The notes beneath the pieces were generated by a model. It saw only the letters and a list, made by a program, of their open reading frames with translations, made no database searches and had not been told where the DNA came from. The position numbers and the translations under genes are program-made. From Phormidium willei BDU 130791 (GTDB taxonomy: Bacteria > Cyanobacteriota > Cyanobacteriia > Cyanobacteriales > Geitlerinemataceae), in the NCBI GenBank assembly GCA_001637315.1, contig LSZA01000045.1:1-33601 (forward strand): a stretch of DNA of 33,601 nt, read 5' to 3'. This document shows positions 1 through 8,789 of this stretch, piece by piece. How positions within the stretch are numbered: the first letter of the stretch is position 1; each line of letters begins with the position of its first letter.

Positions 1-100
1 AAGCTAGTAGGGCTATTTGGAGTGGGGTGAGGTTCGTTTGATCACATCTAGGATGGGCGATCGCCCGTACTCTAGGAAGAGCCTATACCTGATAACGCTG

Positions 101-685
101 ATGAATTGGTTTATTACCGATGATGGAGACTGCCAGTCTCTTGAATTCCAGTCCTGGACTCCCTATCGCCCGTACCGCCTCTATCGATTCTTGACGGAAC
201 TTGAGGATATTCTCGACGAAATTACGAGCGATCGCCAACGCCTAGAAGCGATCGCCCCTCGGGTCTGTGAGTTCCTCGAAACAGCGACCTGGCTTGATAC
301 GGCCTATGTTCCCCCAGATGCGCAACGGGGTTGGTCTGTGTCCAAACTCTATACTGAACAGGACTACCCTCTCACCGTACAATTGGTGTCTTGGAAACCG
401 GGGGCAAAATCCACGATTCATAACCACGCGACTTGGGGCTTGGTAGCCATGTTGAGTGGTTGTGAACGGAATCACGTTTGGCGACGAACTGAGGGAGATG
501 CGATTGAAAAGGTGGGCGATCGCATCGTCTGTGAAGGGCAAATGATCACCTTTAGCCCCGGTGCGATTCATTCGATTGAAGCCTTGGGCGATGAACCGAC
601 CATTTCCTTTAACCTCTATGGGGAAACCGATTTCCCGAAACGCTTTAAGTTTGATGCGATCGCCCAAACGGCAGAACATTTTTGA
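101..685 (+). CDS. Cysteine-dioxygenase-like cupin protein
   Basis: The 194-residue product has a single small cupin barrel of the cysteine dioxygenase type I kind. These are non-haem iron enzymes using a three-histidine centre to oxidise thiols. The first cupin motif shows HNHATWG (His107 and His109 from this start), and the third histidine is in SPGAIHSIE (His157). The nearby residues GLVAMLSGCERNHVW match the strand region that follows the HxH in this family. The frame is open upstream to 17, but that extension (residues rich in Arg/Ser around a HIP1 site) looks non-coding, so I chose ATG 101 although no good ribosome site precedes it. The gene converges on fabG with only 6 bp between stop codons. 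Substrate is unknown: cysteine dioxygenase proper, 3-mercaptopropionate dioxygenase or another thiol are all possible. Confidence 0.75.
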   Translation: MNWFITDDGDCQSLEFQSWTPYRPYRLYRFLTELEDILDEITSDRQRLEAIAPRVCEFLETATWLDTAYVPPDAQRGWSVSKLYTEQDYPLTVQLVSWKPGAKSTIHNHATWGLVAMLSGCERNHVWRRTEGDAIEKVGDRIVCEGQMITFSPGAIHSIEALGDEPTISFNLYGETDFPKRFKFDAIAQTAEHF

Positions 686-691
686 GGCGGT

Positions 692-1544
<853 letters not shown>

Positions 1545-1549
<5 letters not shown>

Positions 1550-2249
1550 CCAGGTCAAAGAGTAGGACCTCTGCGGTCTCATCGCAGCCGGTGAGTTTCA
1601 GGTTGTCTGGGGTCTCCCAGAGGGCGATCGCGTCTCCGGCTTGCAGGGTCTGCTCTTGGACTTGCACGCTGCCTCGGGCCACGTGAATCCAGACGCCGCG
1701 ATCGTCGGCGAGAGAATGGGTCACTGAGTCTCCCGGTTGGAGGATGGTGGCATAGATATAGGCATCTTGATAGAGCTTAACGGTCCCCTCGTCACCGCTA
1801 GGAGAGGCGATACAGCGCAGTTGTCCCTGTTTGTCTTCGGGGGGGACATAAATTTGCTCGTAGCTGGGTTTGACGCCCTCCTGGTTGGGCAAAATCCAGA
1901 TTTGCAACAGATGAACCGGTTCAGTATCAGACGGGTTAAATTCACTGTGGAGAATCCCGGTTCCTGCCGACATTCGTTGCACATCTCCAGGACGAATGTC
2001 GGACCCGTTGCCGAGACTGTCTTTATGGGCTAATGCCCCGTCGAGGACATAGGTGATGATTTCCATGTCCCGATGGCCATGGGTGGCAAAGCCTTGTCCC
2101 GGTTGAACGAGGTCTTCGTTGATGACTCGCAGGCTGCGGAAGCCCATGTGGTCGCGATCGTAGTAGTGACCAAAGGAAAAGCTATGACGACTCTTAAGCC
2201 AGCCTAAATTGACCTTGCCGCGATCGTTGGCTCTACGTAAGTTGAACAT
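1545..2249 (-). CDS. Pirin family protein (YhhW-type bicupin, quercetinase-like)
   Basis: This 234-residue bicupin belongs to the pirin family. Bacterial members such as E. coli YhhW bind one metal in the N-terminal cupin and can oxidise quercetin; the physiological role is usually unknown. Counting from ATG 2249 (MFNLRRAND), the metal ligands fall at His57, His59 (THGHRDME), His101 and Glu103 (GILHSEFN). These are the positions reported for YhhW as I recall them, which is why I prefer this start over the upstream GTG/ATG frame opening at 2291. The signature [15 protein letters not shown] stretch is present as [18 protein letters not shown]. The C-terminal cupin (roughly 150-234) lacks metal ligands, as usual. 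It runs in the same direction as fabG. A perfect 16-bp palindrome lies about 73 bp upstream of the start. Confidence 0.9.
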
Positions 2250-2321
2250 CCACAACTCCTCAACATCAATTGGCTGAATGAGGTTAACCAATTCATGCCA
2301 TATTTCAAAACAATTGCCATA

Positions 2322-2337
2322 TCTAATATATATTAGA
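2322..2337. promoter_or_regulatory. Perfect 16-bp palindrome upstream of the pirin gene
   Basis: TCTAATATATATTAGA is its own reverse complement over all 16 bases. It lies about 73 bp before the pirin start codon, a natural place for a dimeric repressor (MarR, LysR or TetR type) to bind. No regulator gene is adjacent, so the binding protein is unknown. Confidence 0.45.
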
Positions 2338-2358
2338 GGATATCTGAAACTTTGCCCA

Positions 2359-2520
2359 TCAGGCTAAAGGTTTCAACAGATGCCTTCGTTTCGCCATTTC
2401 CGCAAGGATGGTATGAATAATTTCTCGTAAAGTAATCGTTCTGGGGGGACTTCCCAGACGGAGCTTTGGCAGTCAAGGCTCAATGATTTCTGATTGAGTA
2501 TCGCTTAGGTCTGTATGATA
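2359..2520 (-). pseudogene. Remnant of IS5-type transposase N-terminus
   Basis: Read on the minus strand from 2520, the sequence gives YHTDLSDTQSEIIEP, then a TGA at 2475-2473, then LPKLRLGSPPRTITLREIIHTIL, closing at a second TGA at 2361-2359. This follows the start of IS5-group (DUF4096/PF13340) transposases, which typically read TDLSD..W.IIEPLLP...GRPR..DLRE..NAILY. The internal TGA falls where the family has leucine (EPLLP). The expected Trp is also missing, and homology stops after about 45 residues. It is a degraded fragment with no start codon, no catalytic region and no terminal repeats that I can recognise. It lies between the pirin gene and the broken ATPase gene, marking this patch as a zone of insertion and decay. 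Confidence 0.7.
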
Positions 2521-2686
2521 AAATCGAGTTATGGCCAGTGAGAGTCTGTTCGTGCTAAGACTTAACCGGGTAAACCCTTGCTAGCTTGTCTGGTTTTCTA
2601 TCCCACTCACCCTAGATTGGAGTGGGGATTGGGAGGGGGATTGATAGAGTTTAAACTCGAAACGATTAAGGTCATGTTGTATTAAA

Positions 2687-3838
2687 ATGTATATTCAACG
2701 CATCAAACTTAAAAATTAGAGAAACTTCACCGATATTGATGTTTCTCTTCGAGAACGAGTCTTCTTAATTGGTCCGAATGCTTGTGGGAAATCTAATTTT
2801 CTCGATGTTTTTCGATTTTTGAGAGATATTGCTGACCCAGATGGTGGCGGGTTACAGCGAGCGGTTAAAGAGCGGGGTGGTGTGTTAAAACTACGCTCTC
2901 TTTATGCTCGCCGCTATCCTACAATTGAAATAAAACTATATTTAGGGGATGATTTAGTGAGTCGCCCTAAGTGGGCTTATAGTATTGGCATTAAAAATAA
3001 AAAGGGGGGTGATAATCCCCCAATTTTGGCGTGGGAAAAGGTTTGGAAAAATGAAACTCTGATTTTGGATAGACCAGATCAGTATGATAACGAAGACGAA
3101 AAATTACTGACTCAAACGGCACTTGAGCAACTGAGATTTAATCGAGAATTTAGAGAGATTCAAACGTTTTTTCAATCTACGCTCTATCTGCATCTTCTGC
3201 CGCAACTGTTGAGATATCCAGATACATTTGAGGGAGCAACTCTGCAAGCCGATCCCTTTGGTAAAAACTTTTTGGAGCGTGTGGCTCAAACGTCCGAAAA
3301 AACCCGAAAATCTTGGCTTAAAAAAATTGAAGCTGCTTTAAAGGTTGCGGTTCCTCAAATGAAGCAGTTAACGGACATTAAGGACAACATGGGTCATCCT
3401 CATCTTGAAGTGGTTTACGAACATTGGCGGCCGAATGCGGGGAAACAACGAGAGGATCAGTTTTCTGATGGAACCCTACGTTTGATTGCACTCTTTTGGT
3501 CATTGTTGGAAACGAAAAACTCTGTGCTTCTGTTAGAGGAGCCTGAACTGTCTCTGAATGCTGCGATCGTAGCACAACTTCCTGCCATTATTTCTCGTTT
3601 ACAAAAGGGTAAAAAAAGTCAAATTATTCTGAGTACACATAGTGCTGATTTACTATCTGAACCTGGAATTGATGGTCGAGAAGTGGTCATGATGCGACCG
3701 GGAAAAGAGGGAACTGAAGCAACCGTGGTCTCTTCAGTTCCGGAAATCCGATCATTGCTTGAGGCGGGATTGACGATAGCAGACAGTGCTCTACCGCAAA
3801 TCAGACCGGCTGAGATTCAACAATTGGAGTTGTTTTAG
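2687..3838 (+). pseudogene. OLD-like AAA ATPase, disrupted by amber stop at codon 11
   Basis: Reading from ATG 2687 gives MYIQRIKLKN, TAG (2717-2719), then RNFTDIDVSLRERV and a Walker A, GPNACGKSN (2771-2797), and on to 3838 in the same frame. Intact relatives read K-N-Y/F-R-N-F here, so TAG most likely replaces a tyrosine codon. The rest is well kept: an ABC-type signature region DGTLRLIALFW, Walker B LLLEEPELSLN and STHSADLL, the layout of AAA_15/AAA_21 ATPases related to OLD nucleases. The only starts after the stop (such as TTG 2819) lie beyond Walker A and would give an inactive protein. The downstream TOPRIM-like gene overlaps its stop by one base. Known relatives act in anti-phage defence. 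Stop readthrough or a sequencing error are the alternatives to true decay. Confidence 0.8.
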
Positions 3839-4164
3839 TGACTTTGATTCCTATTAACTTAGTTTATGAAGATGTCATTAGTGGTACAATTTTAGAGAAG
3901 ATATTATGCAACGTAGATGCTGAATACGCTGTTGGCTTACGGTTAACTCGGAATGGTTTTGGATATATCAAAAAGAATATTCAGGGATTCAATCAAGCGG
4001 CACAAGGGTCTCCTTATTTAGTTTTGACTGATTTAGATCAAGTGGATTGTCCCATAACTCTTATTAACAACTGGTTGGGTGGACAAGCGAAACATCCTAT
4101 CGTGTCGCTTCAGTCTGTCCTAAGCCATATTTTCGGACAATTGGATTGGCGAGACGACAGCTAA
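3838..4164 (+). pseudogene. DUF4276/TOPRIM-like partner of the ATPase, truncated
   Basis: The GTG start shares its G with the ATPase stop (TAGTG), implying translational coupling. The first ~85 residues look like the start of DUF4276 proteins, small TOPRIM-like partners of OLD-type ATPases: an acidic LVYEDVISG motif, then SPYLVLTDLDQVDCP with the TOPRIM-like DxD. After GGQAKHP the family normally continues into a region like LLFRVAVREVEAW and reaches about 200 residues. Here the frame runs into unrelated sequence and stops at 108 residues, while the neighbouring frame shows only a short R-V-A match near 4100. That suggests a small deletion or frameshift. The 140 bp after the stop contain no recognisable continuation. 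Family assignment rests on pattern memory. Confidence 0.6.
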
Positions 4165-4304
4165 TATCAAATCTGAATTCAGTTCTGAGGTCTTACCGAG
4201 GTGATATTCCGCTATTGCTGAGGCGGCTCGTTGGGTGAGATTATCTGGGGAAGGAGACCATGATTGTGGCTTATCTCTCCCCCAAACAAGGGAAGGCTTT
4301 AGAC

Positions 4305-5741
4305 TTAACTTTTGAGATCCTTATAAATCTGTTTGAACTTGCGTTGCTGTTCGTTGTGATTGACGATCGCCTGAGGATAACCACAGGCTTCACAATCTAA
4401 CGGTGAAATGTTTCCCGTGACTAAATCTTTAGTCTCCAAGCTGCGAATTTCAGGCAACCAGTGTCGAATATACTCAGCTTCAGGATCATATTTCTTCGCT
4501 TGGCTGGCAGGATTAAAAATGCGTAATGGCTTGGGGTCCATACCACTAGATGCACTCCATTGCCACCCCCCATTATTCGCCGATAAATCCCCATCAATGA
4601 GCTTTTGCATAAAATACTTCTCTCCCCATTGCCAGTTAATCATCAAATCTTTGGTCAAGAAACTGGCGACAATCATGCGACAGCGATTGTGCATCCATCC
4701 CGTCTCATTGAGTTGTCGCATGGCGGCATCAACAATGGGAAAGCCAGTTTTTCCTCGACACCAAGCCTCAAATTTGCTTTCGTCATTTTGCCAAGGAAAG
4801 CGGTCCCAGGGTTGTCGATAAGGTCCGGCGGCGAGTTCAGGGAAAAAGTACATCACGGTTTGATAAAATTCTCGCCAGGCTAACTCCTGTTGCCAGGAAA
4901 AAATGTGATCTCGACTCTCATCACTACGGGTTGTTTCCATGACCGCTTCGGTGGCGGCCCAGACGTCCCGGATGCCGATCGCACCAAATTTCAACGCCGG
5001 ACTGAGGCGAGAGGTTCCGTCATTAAAGGGAAAGTTTCGCTGTTCGTCGTAACTATAGATTCCTTGCTGACAAAATGCCTCAAGTTGTAGTTTTGCCGCT
5101 TCTTCTCCCGGCTCTAAAATGAACGGAGCTTCCCAGGATAGTCCTAAATCTGATAGAGTGGGTAAGGCGATCGCCCCCAAATTATCCAGGGTCTTCTCCT
5201 CGGCTGCGGTTAACTCCTCTAATCGCTCCGGGGTCGCGACAGGTTTGGCTTTCGGCTGGCGGCTCCAATTCTTCCAATAGGGCGTATAGACGGTATAAGG
5301 TTTACAATTATTACTGGTTCCTGTTAACACGTCTCCCGGTGCATGTAAGAGTTGGTCCCAACAGTCATGAACCTCAATTTTTTGCTGAGTTAATTGTTCT
5401 TTAATCTGGCGATCGCGCTCCCGTCCATAGGGTTCAACATCTTGATTCCAATAGACAGCACTCACTCCTAAACCTTGAGCGATTTTGGCAATCATTGTTT
5501 CTGGGGGTCCCTGAACCAAAATTAAGCGCCCGCCAATCTGATGATAGTTTTGCTCTAAGTTGCGTAAACAGCCTAATAAATAGGCAACACGAGCTGGCGC
5601 AATATCATCGCGTTCTAAAATGTTCGGATCGAAACAAAACAGAGAAATGAGTTTGGCGCTATGGTGTCGAGCCGCTGCTAAGCCAACATTGTCACTAATT
5701 CGTAAATCTCGACGATGCCAAAATAAAACCAAGTCAGTCAT
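4305..5741 (-). CDS. phr: Deoxyribodipyrimidine photolyase (class I CPD, 8-HDF type)
   Basis: This enzyme repairs cyclobutane pyrimidine dimers using blue light, with FADH- as catalyst and a deazaflavin antenna. The 478-residue length fits the cyanobacterial enzyme (Anacystis PhrA is similar). Residues 1-130 form the alpha/beta antenna domain beginning LVLFWHRRDLRISDN. The helical FAD domain includes FSWQQELAWREFYQ and NNGGWQWSASSGMDPKPLRIFNP ending near residue 411, where the conserved Asn-Asn-Gly-Gly-Trp contacts flavin and DNA. The TGMHNR-equivalent GWMHNRCRM is also present. ATG 5741 gives the canonical start. A Nudix gene and folK follow the same strand upstream. Cryptochrome function is unlikely given the full photolyase motif set. 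Confidence 0.95.
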   Translation of the reverse strand: MTDLVLFWHRRDLRISDNVGLAAARHHSAKLISLFCFDPNILERDDIAPARVAYLLGCLRNLEQNYHQIGGRLILVQGPPETMIAKIAQGLGVSAVYWNQDVEPYGRERDRQIKEQLTQQKIEVHDCWDQLLHAPGDVLTGTSNNCKPYTVYTPYWKNWSRQPKAKPVATPERLEELTAAEEKTLDNLGAIALPTLSDLGLSWEAPFILEPGEEAAKLQLEAFCQQGIYSYDEQRNFPFNDGTSRLSPALKFGAIGIRDVWAATEAVMETTRSDESRDHIFSWQQELAWREFYQTVMYFFPELAAGPYRQPWDRFPWQNDESKFEAWCRGKTGFPIVDAAMRQLNETGWMHNRCRMIVASFLTKDLMINWQWGEKYFMQKLIDGDLSANNGGWQWSASSGMDPKPLRIFNPASQAKKYDPEAEYIRHWLPEIRSLETKDLVTGNISPLDCEACGYPQAIVNHNEQQRKFKQIYKDLKS

Positions 5742-5762
5742 AGTTCTTCATTCAAGTTATTA

Positions 5763-5800
5763 ATGCCAGTCATGGATGCCAGTCATTGATTCAATGAATC
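5763..5800. repeat. 13-bp tandem pair and adjoining palindrome upstream of phr
   Basis: ATGCCAGTCAT occurs at 5763-5773 and again at 5776-5786, a 13-bp period. It is followed directly by GATTCA-A-TGAATC (5788-5800). These lie 20-60 bp upstream of the photolyase start codon on the minus strand and could carry its promoter or operator. No convincing -35/-10 pair was found. Confidence 0.4.
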
Positions 5801-5857
5801 GATTTAAGTCGTCGATTCAAGTAACATCTGAAGCGTAGCGTTCTGTCACCGTAACAT

Positions 5858-6409
5858 TTAAGGTGATAAAAACGGTTTCGCTAGTAGAAAACTCGAAATA
5901 GATTTCGAGTCCACCGGTTCCCCAGCTAAAATTGCCTCTTCCAACGCATCTGGATGCATTAAAACCACTTCAATATCCTCGTCCTCATCCTGAGCCGGAG
6001 GACGGTCTAATTTCTCCAGTCCTTGAGCTAAATAGGCATAAATAATCTCATCAGAATATCCCGGCGCGAGGATAAATTCCCCTAACTTGCGCCATTGCTC
6101 AGCTCGATAGCCGGTTTCTTCTTCAATTTCGCGCCGAATCGTCTCAGCGGGATCTTCGTTCACTTCAACGGTTCCGGCGGGAAACTCCAAAATACGACCT
6201 TGCACCGCAAAGCGATATTGCTTCACTAACACTAAGTCCCCTTCAGGGGTCACGGGAACCGCCAAGGCGCCTCCCGGATGACGGATACATTCCCAGTCTC
6301 CTTCTGCACCATTGGGGAGACGTAAACGGTTAACTTCAAAGTCAAACTTACGACCCCCAAAGAAGAGGCGTTTTTTCAGGATTTCGGGGGATTCTTGAGC
6401 AAAAGACAT
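5858..6409 (-). CDS. Nudix hydrolase, ADP-ribose pyrophosphatase-like
   Basis: The 183-residue protein carries a perfect Nudix box at residues 79-101: G-x5-E-x7-R-E-I-x-E-E-x-G-Y, read as GTVEVNEDPAETIRREIEEE followed by TGY. This loop binds Mg2+ and hydrolyses nucleoside diphosphates linked to another moiety. The preceding beta strands (LVLVKQYRFAVQGRILEFPAG) are typical of the ADP-ribose/NudF group, where the R-x-P-A-G stretch shapes the site. ATG 6409 is the only good start. It lies 27 bp after folK on the same strand and 116 bp before phr, so one transcription unit is possible. Substrate assignment within the ADP-sugar pyrophosphatases is family-based, not seen. Confidence 0.9.
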   Translation of the reverse strand: MSFAQESPEILKKRLFFGGRKFDFEVNRLRLPNGAEGDWECIRHPGGALAVPVTPEGDLVLVKQYRFAVQGRILEFPAGTVEVNEDPAETIRREIEEETGYRAEQWRKLGEFILAPGYSDEIIYAYLAQGLEKLDRPPAQDEDEDIEVVLMHPDALEEAILAGEPVDSKSISSFLLAKPFLSP

Positions 6410-6436
6410 AGGAGATGACCGTGAGATAAACGCAAT

Positions 6437-6913
6437 TTAAGAGAGTTGAGTCACATCAGAACAGTTTAACGCCTCTTGTAACTCCTTGATGGAACACCCC
6501 GAGACGGGATCTCGCCAATGGGGGGCAATTTCGGCGAGGGGAACCAAGACGAAGGGACGCTCCCTCAGACGGGGATGGGGAACTTGTAACTGAGGAGAAT
6601 TGAGGATGCGATCGCCATAAAGGAGTAGGTCTAAATCTAACGTTCTCGCCCCCCAGCGCTCTCGTCGCACCCGTCCAAATTGATGTTCTATCTCAAAAAG
6701 CCTCTGGAGCAGTTCCAGAGGCTCTAAGGCGGTTTTACCGATGATACAACCATTGAGATAGTCTGGTTGTGGGGGGCCGACGGCGCGGGTCCGATACCAA
6801 TGAGACGACTGCACCTCCCACAGGGGCGATCGCAACTGTTCAATCGCCCCTTCTAAAATACCTCGGGAGTCTCCTAAATTACTCCCCAAGGCGATCGCCA
6901 CTGATTCATTCAC
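6437..6913 (-). CDS. folK: 2-amino-4-hydroxy-6-hydroxymethyldihydropteridine pyrophosphokinase
   Basis: HPPK transfers pyrophosphate from ATP to hydroxymethyldihydropterin in folate synthesis. The 158-residue sequence shows the N-terminal ALGSNLGDS (residues 8-16), the substrate-binding YRTRAVGPPQPDYLN, and the signature RWGARTLDLDLLLYG with metal ligands Asp93 and Asp95, then VPHPRLRERPFVLVPL. Length is normal for a monofunctional HPPK. The start is GTG 6913, overlapping the permease stop in a GTGA arrangement, which suggests translational coupling to the ABC transporter genes upstream. That coupling to a sugar importer is odd for a folate gene and probably reflects genome packing. Confidence 0.95.
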   Translation of the reverse strand: MNESVAIALGSNLGDSRGILEGAIEQLRSPLWEVQSSHWYRTRAVGPPQPDYLNGCIIGKTALEPLELLQRLFEIEHQFGRVRRERWGARTLDLDLLLYGDRILNSPQLQVPHPRLRERPFVLVPLAEIAPHWRDPVSGCSIKELQEALNCSDVTQLS

Positions 6914-7779
6914 CCTTTGACGGCTCCTGATGTTAACCCTTGGACAATTTTACGTTGGAAGAACAACACTAACAAGACCAGTGGTGCGGTTCCCAAGACC
7001 GTGGCTGCTGCGGTGGTTCCATAGGGAACTTCAAAAATCGAAGCACCGCCCAATTGGGCCGCTGCCACTGGAATCGTTTTCATAACATCTCGGGTGATAA
7101 ACGTCAAAGCAAAAATAAACTCATTCCAGGCAAAGATAAACGCCAAAATCCCCGTTGTCACCATCGCCGGAAGCGTCATCGGTAAGACAATTTTCAAAAG
7201 CATCCCGATGGTTCCATAACCATCAACTTTGGCTGAGTCTTCTAAGTCTTTAGGGAGCTGTTGAAAGAAACTCCGCATTACCAAAATGGTCAGGGGTAAG
7301 TTGATCGCGGTGTAGGGAACAATCAACGCTAAGTAGTTATTTCCTAAGCCAAAAAACTGGACCAGTTCCAGTAACCCCAGAAATAGCAGAATGTAGGGAA
7401 ACAGGGTAATAATGAGTACTAACGATAGAATAATGCGCTCTCCGGGGATTTTTAAACGAGTTAGTGCGTAGGCAGCCGGTGCGCCAAATCCGAGACAGAG
7501 CAACGTTGAGACAAAGGCAACAAAGGCACTATTTAAGATGTAGCGGTGAAAGGGACGACGTGCGAACAAATCACTATAGTGACTCCCAGTGAGCTGATCG
7601 GGACTCGGTAAATAGACATTGGGAATCGATACGATCGCCTCGTTAGTTTTAACCGAGGTCAAGAACTGCCAAATCATCGGACCCAGGCTAAAGGCCAGAA
7701 CGAGAAACACTGAAATCGGTAAGATCAGGTTACTCCATTGAAACCCTTGGGATTGAGGTTGAGATTCTGGGGTTGTCAT
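6910..7779 (-). CDS. Carbohydrate ABC transporter permease, MalG/GgtD-like
   Basis: This is an inner-membrane permease of the MalFG type, 289 residues with six predicted membrane spans. The EAA loop that docks the ATPase is seen as KDLEDSAKVDGYG followed by a hydrophobic stretch with LPMTLPAMV. The C-terminus (FFQRKIVQGLTSGAVKG) is typical of MalG-like subunits. ATG 7779 is chosen because the longer open frame to 7896 would translate the heptamer repeat array and overlap the partner permease gene. It follows the other permease by 49 bp and overlaps folK by 4 bases. With the next two genes it forms a sugar or compatible-solute importer. The cyanobacterial glucosylglycerol system GgtBCD has this gene order, but substrate cannot be read directly. 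Confidence 0.88.
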   Translation of the reverse strand: MTTPESQPQSQGFQWSNLILPISVFLVLAFSLGPMIWQFLTSVKTNEAIVSIPNVYLPSPDQLTGSHYSDLFARRPFHRYILNSAFVAFVSTLLCLGFGAPAAYALTRLKIPGERIILSLVLIITLFPYILLFLGLLELVQFFGLGNNYLALIVPYTAINLPLTILVMRSFFQQLPKDLEDSAKVDGYGTIGMLLKIVLPMTLPAMVTTGILAFIFAWNEFIFALTFITRDVMKTIPVAAAQLGGASIFEVPYGTTAAATVLGTAPLVLLVLFFQRKIVQGLTSGAVKG

Positions 7780-7782
7780 AGT

Positions 7783-7817
7783 TAGGGAATTGGGAACTGG
7801 GAACTGGGAACTGGGGA
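7783..7817. repeat. Heptanucleotide tandem repeat (STRR-like), 5 units
   Basis: Five 7-bp units run head to tail: TAGGGAA, TTGGGAA, CTGGGAA, CTGGGAA, CTGGGGA (consensus TTCCCAG on the other strand). The array fills most of the 49-bp gap between the two permease genes and ends 3 bp from the downstream start codon, so it is transcribed inside the operon. Similar short tandemly repeated sequences are known from filamentous cyanobacteria. Confidence 0.85.
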
Positions 7818-7828
7818 AGATCCGACTC

Positions 7829-8737
7829 TTAAATTTCGGCTCCGGCTGACTTGCGGACGCGTTCGAGAGCATAGAAGGCGATCGCCACCACGACAATTAA
7901 AATTAGAAAAGTAATGACCACCAACGCCGCACCATAGCCAAAATCTAAATAGCGGCGGACGTTGGCATAAATATACAACGCTACCATTTCCGTTGCACCG
8001 CCGGGACCCCCTTCTGTCATCACTTGAATTAAGTCAAAAATCCCGAAAGATTGGGCAAAACGAAAGAGAGCCGCAATTAGAATTTGTGGCATCACCAGCG
8101 GGAGCGTAATTTGTCGGAAACTCTGCCAGGGACTGGCCCCTTCAATGGCGTGGGCCTCATAGAGATCTTCAGGAATAGACTGTAACCCCGCCAACAAGAG
8201 AATACTGACAAAAGACGTGGTTTTCCAGACATCAGCTGTAATCACCGATACCATGGCTAGGGTGGGATCACCGAGCCAGTTAATGCCGCTGTCAATGACT
8301 CCTAAACGCATCAAGATATCATTGACGACTCCATATTGATCATTAAAAATCCAAGTCCAGGCTAGGGCCATAATGGCGGTCGGTAAGGCCCAGGGAATAA
8401 TGGCGATGGTTCGTACCAGGCCTCGTCCTCGGAAGCTGCGGTTGAGGACTAAGGCGATCGCCATCCCTAAGACTAACTCAAGAACCAAAGCAATCACCGT
8501 AAATACCGTTGTGTTCCAGATACTATTCCAAAAGGCACCATCGCCCCAAATACGAGCATAATTGCTTAACCCGGCGGGGACGGCTTCGAGTTCTGTGCCT
8601 AAGTTCTGGGTAAATAAACTCAGCCAAAAGGCTCGTCCAATTGGGTAGGCATAGACCAGAAATAGGACGAATAAGGCGGGTAATACCAGCACCCATCCGG
8701 TGAGTTGCTGGCGGGTACGCATATTACTTTTTGCCAT
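7829..8737 (-). CDS. Carbohydrate ABC transporter permease, MalF/GgtC-like
   Basis: The 302-residue permease has six predicted membrane spans beginning GWVLVLPALFVLFLVYAYP. Its EAA loop, EDLYEAHAIEGASPW followed by FRQITLPLVMPQIL, matches MalF-type subunits of sugar importers. I chose ATG 8737 (MAKSNMRTRQQL) because the longer frame to 8821 runs back into the binding-protein gene and adds a non-membrane extension. It lies between the binding-protein gene (8790-10109) and the MalG-like permease, all on one strand, forming one transporter operon. No nucleotide-binding subunit is encoded nearby, so a shared MsiK/GgtA-like ATPase must come from elsewhere. Substrate is inferred only by family: a glycoside, disaccharide or compatible solute. 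Confidence 0.88.
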   Translation of the reverse strand: MAKSNMRTRQQLTGWVLVLPALFVLFLVYAYPIGRAFWLSLFTQNLGTELEAVPAGLSNYARIWGDGAFWNSIWNTTVFTVIALVLELVLGMAIALVLNRSFRGRGLVRTIAIIPWALPTAIMALAWTWIFNDQYGVVNDILMRLGVIDSGINWLGDPTLAMVSVITADVWKTTSFVSILLLAGLQSIPEDLYEAHAIEGASPWQSFRQITLPLVMPQILIAALFRFAQSFGIFDLIQVMTEGGPGGATEMVALYIYANVRRYLDFGYGAALVVITFLILIVVVAIAFYALERVRKSAGAEI

Positions 8738-8789
8738 AGATTTAAGAAAGTAAAGAACAACAGACCGATTGAGAGCTGGTTTATCCCCG

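Larger units (their letters stand above)
2250..2686. other. Gene-free stretch: pirin promoter side, IS remnant, ATPase promoter side
   Basis: No intact gene lies here. It holds the 16-bp palindrome at 2322-2337, a decayed transposase fragment on the minus strand (2359-2520), and then about 165 bp (2521-2686) upstream of the broken ATPase gene in which I see nothing recognisable apart from purine-rich runs near 2620-2645. It is more AT-rich than the flanking genes. Confidence 0.6.

Noticed and set aside
4260..4400. Short frame with a strong-looking AAGGAG site before ATG 4260 (MIVAYLSPKQGK...)
   Set aside because: It runs antisense into the conserved end of the photolyase gene and ends after 46 codons without any family resemblance.
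7779..7896. Longer N-terminus for the MalG-like permease
   Set aside because: The extension would translate the heptamer repeat array and overlap the MalF-like coding sequence; ATG 7779 gives a normal family length.
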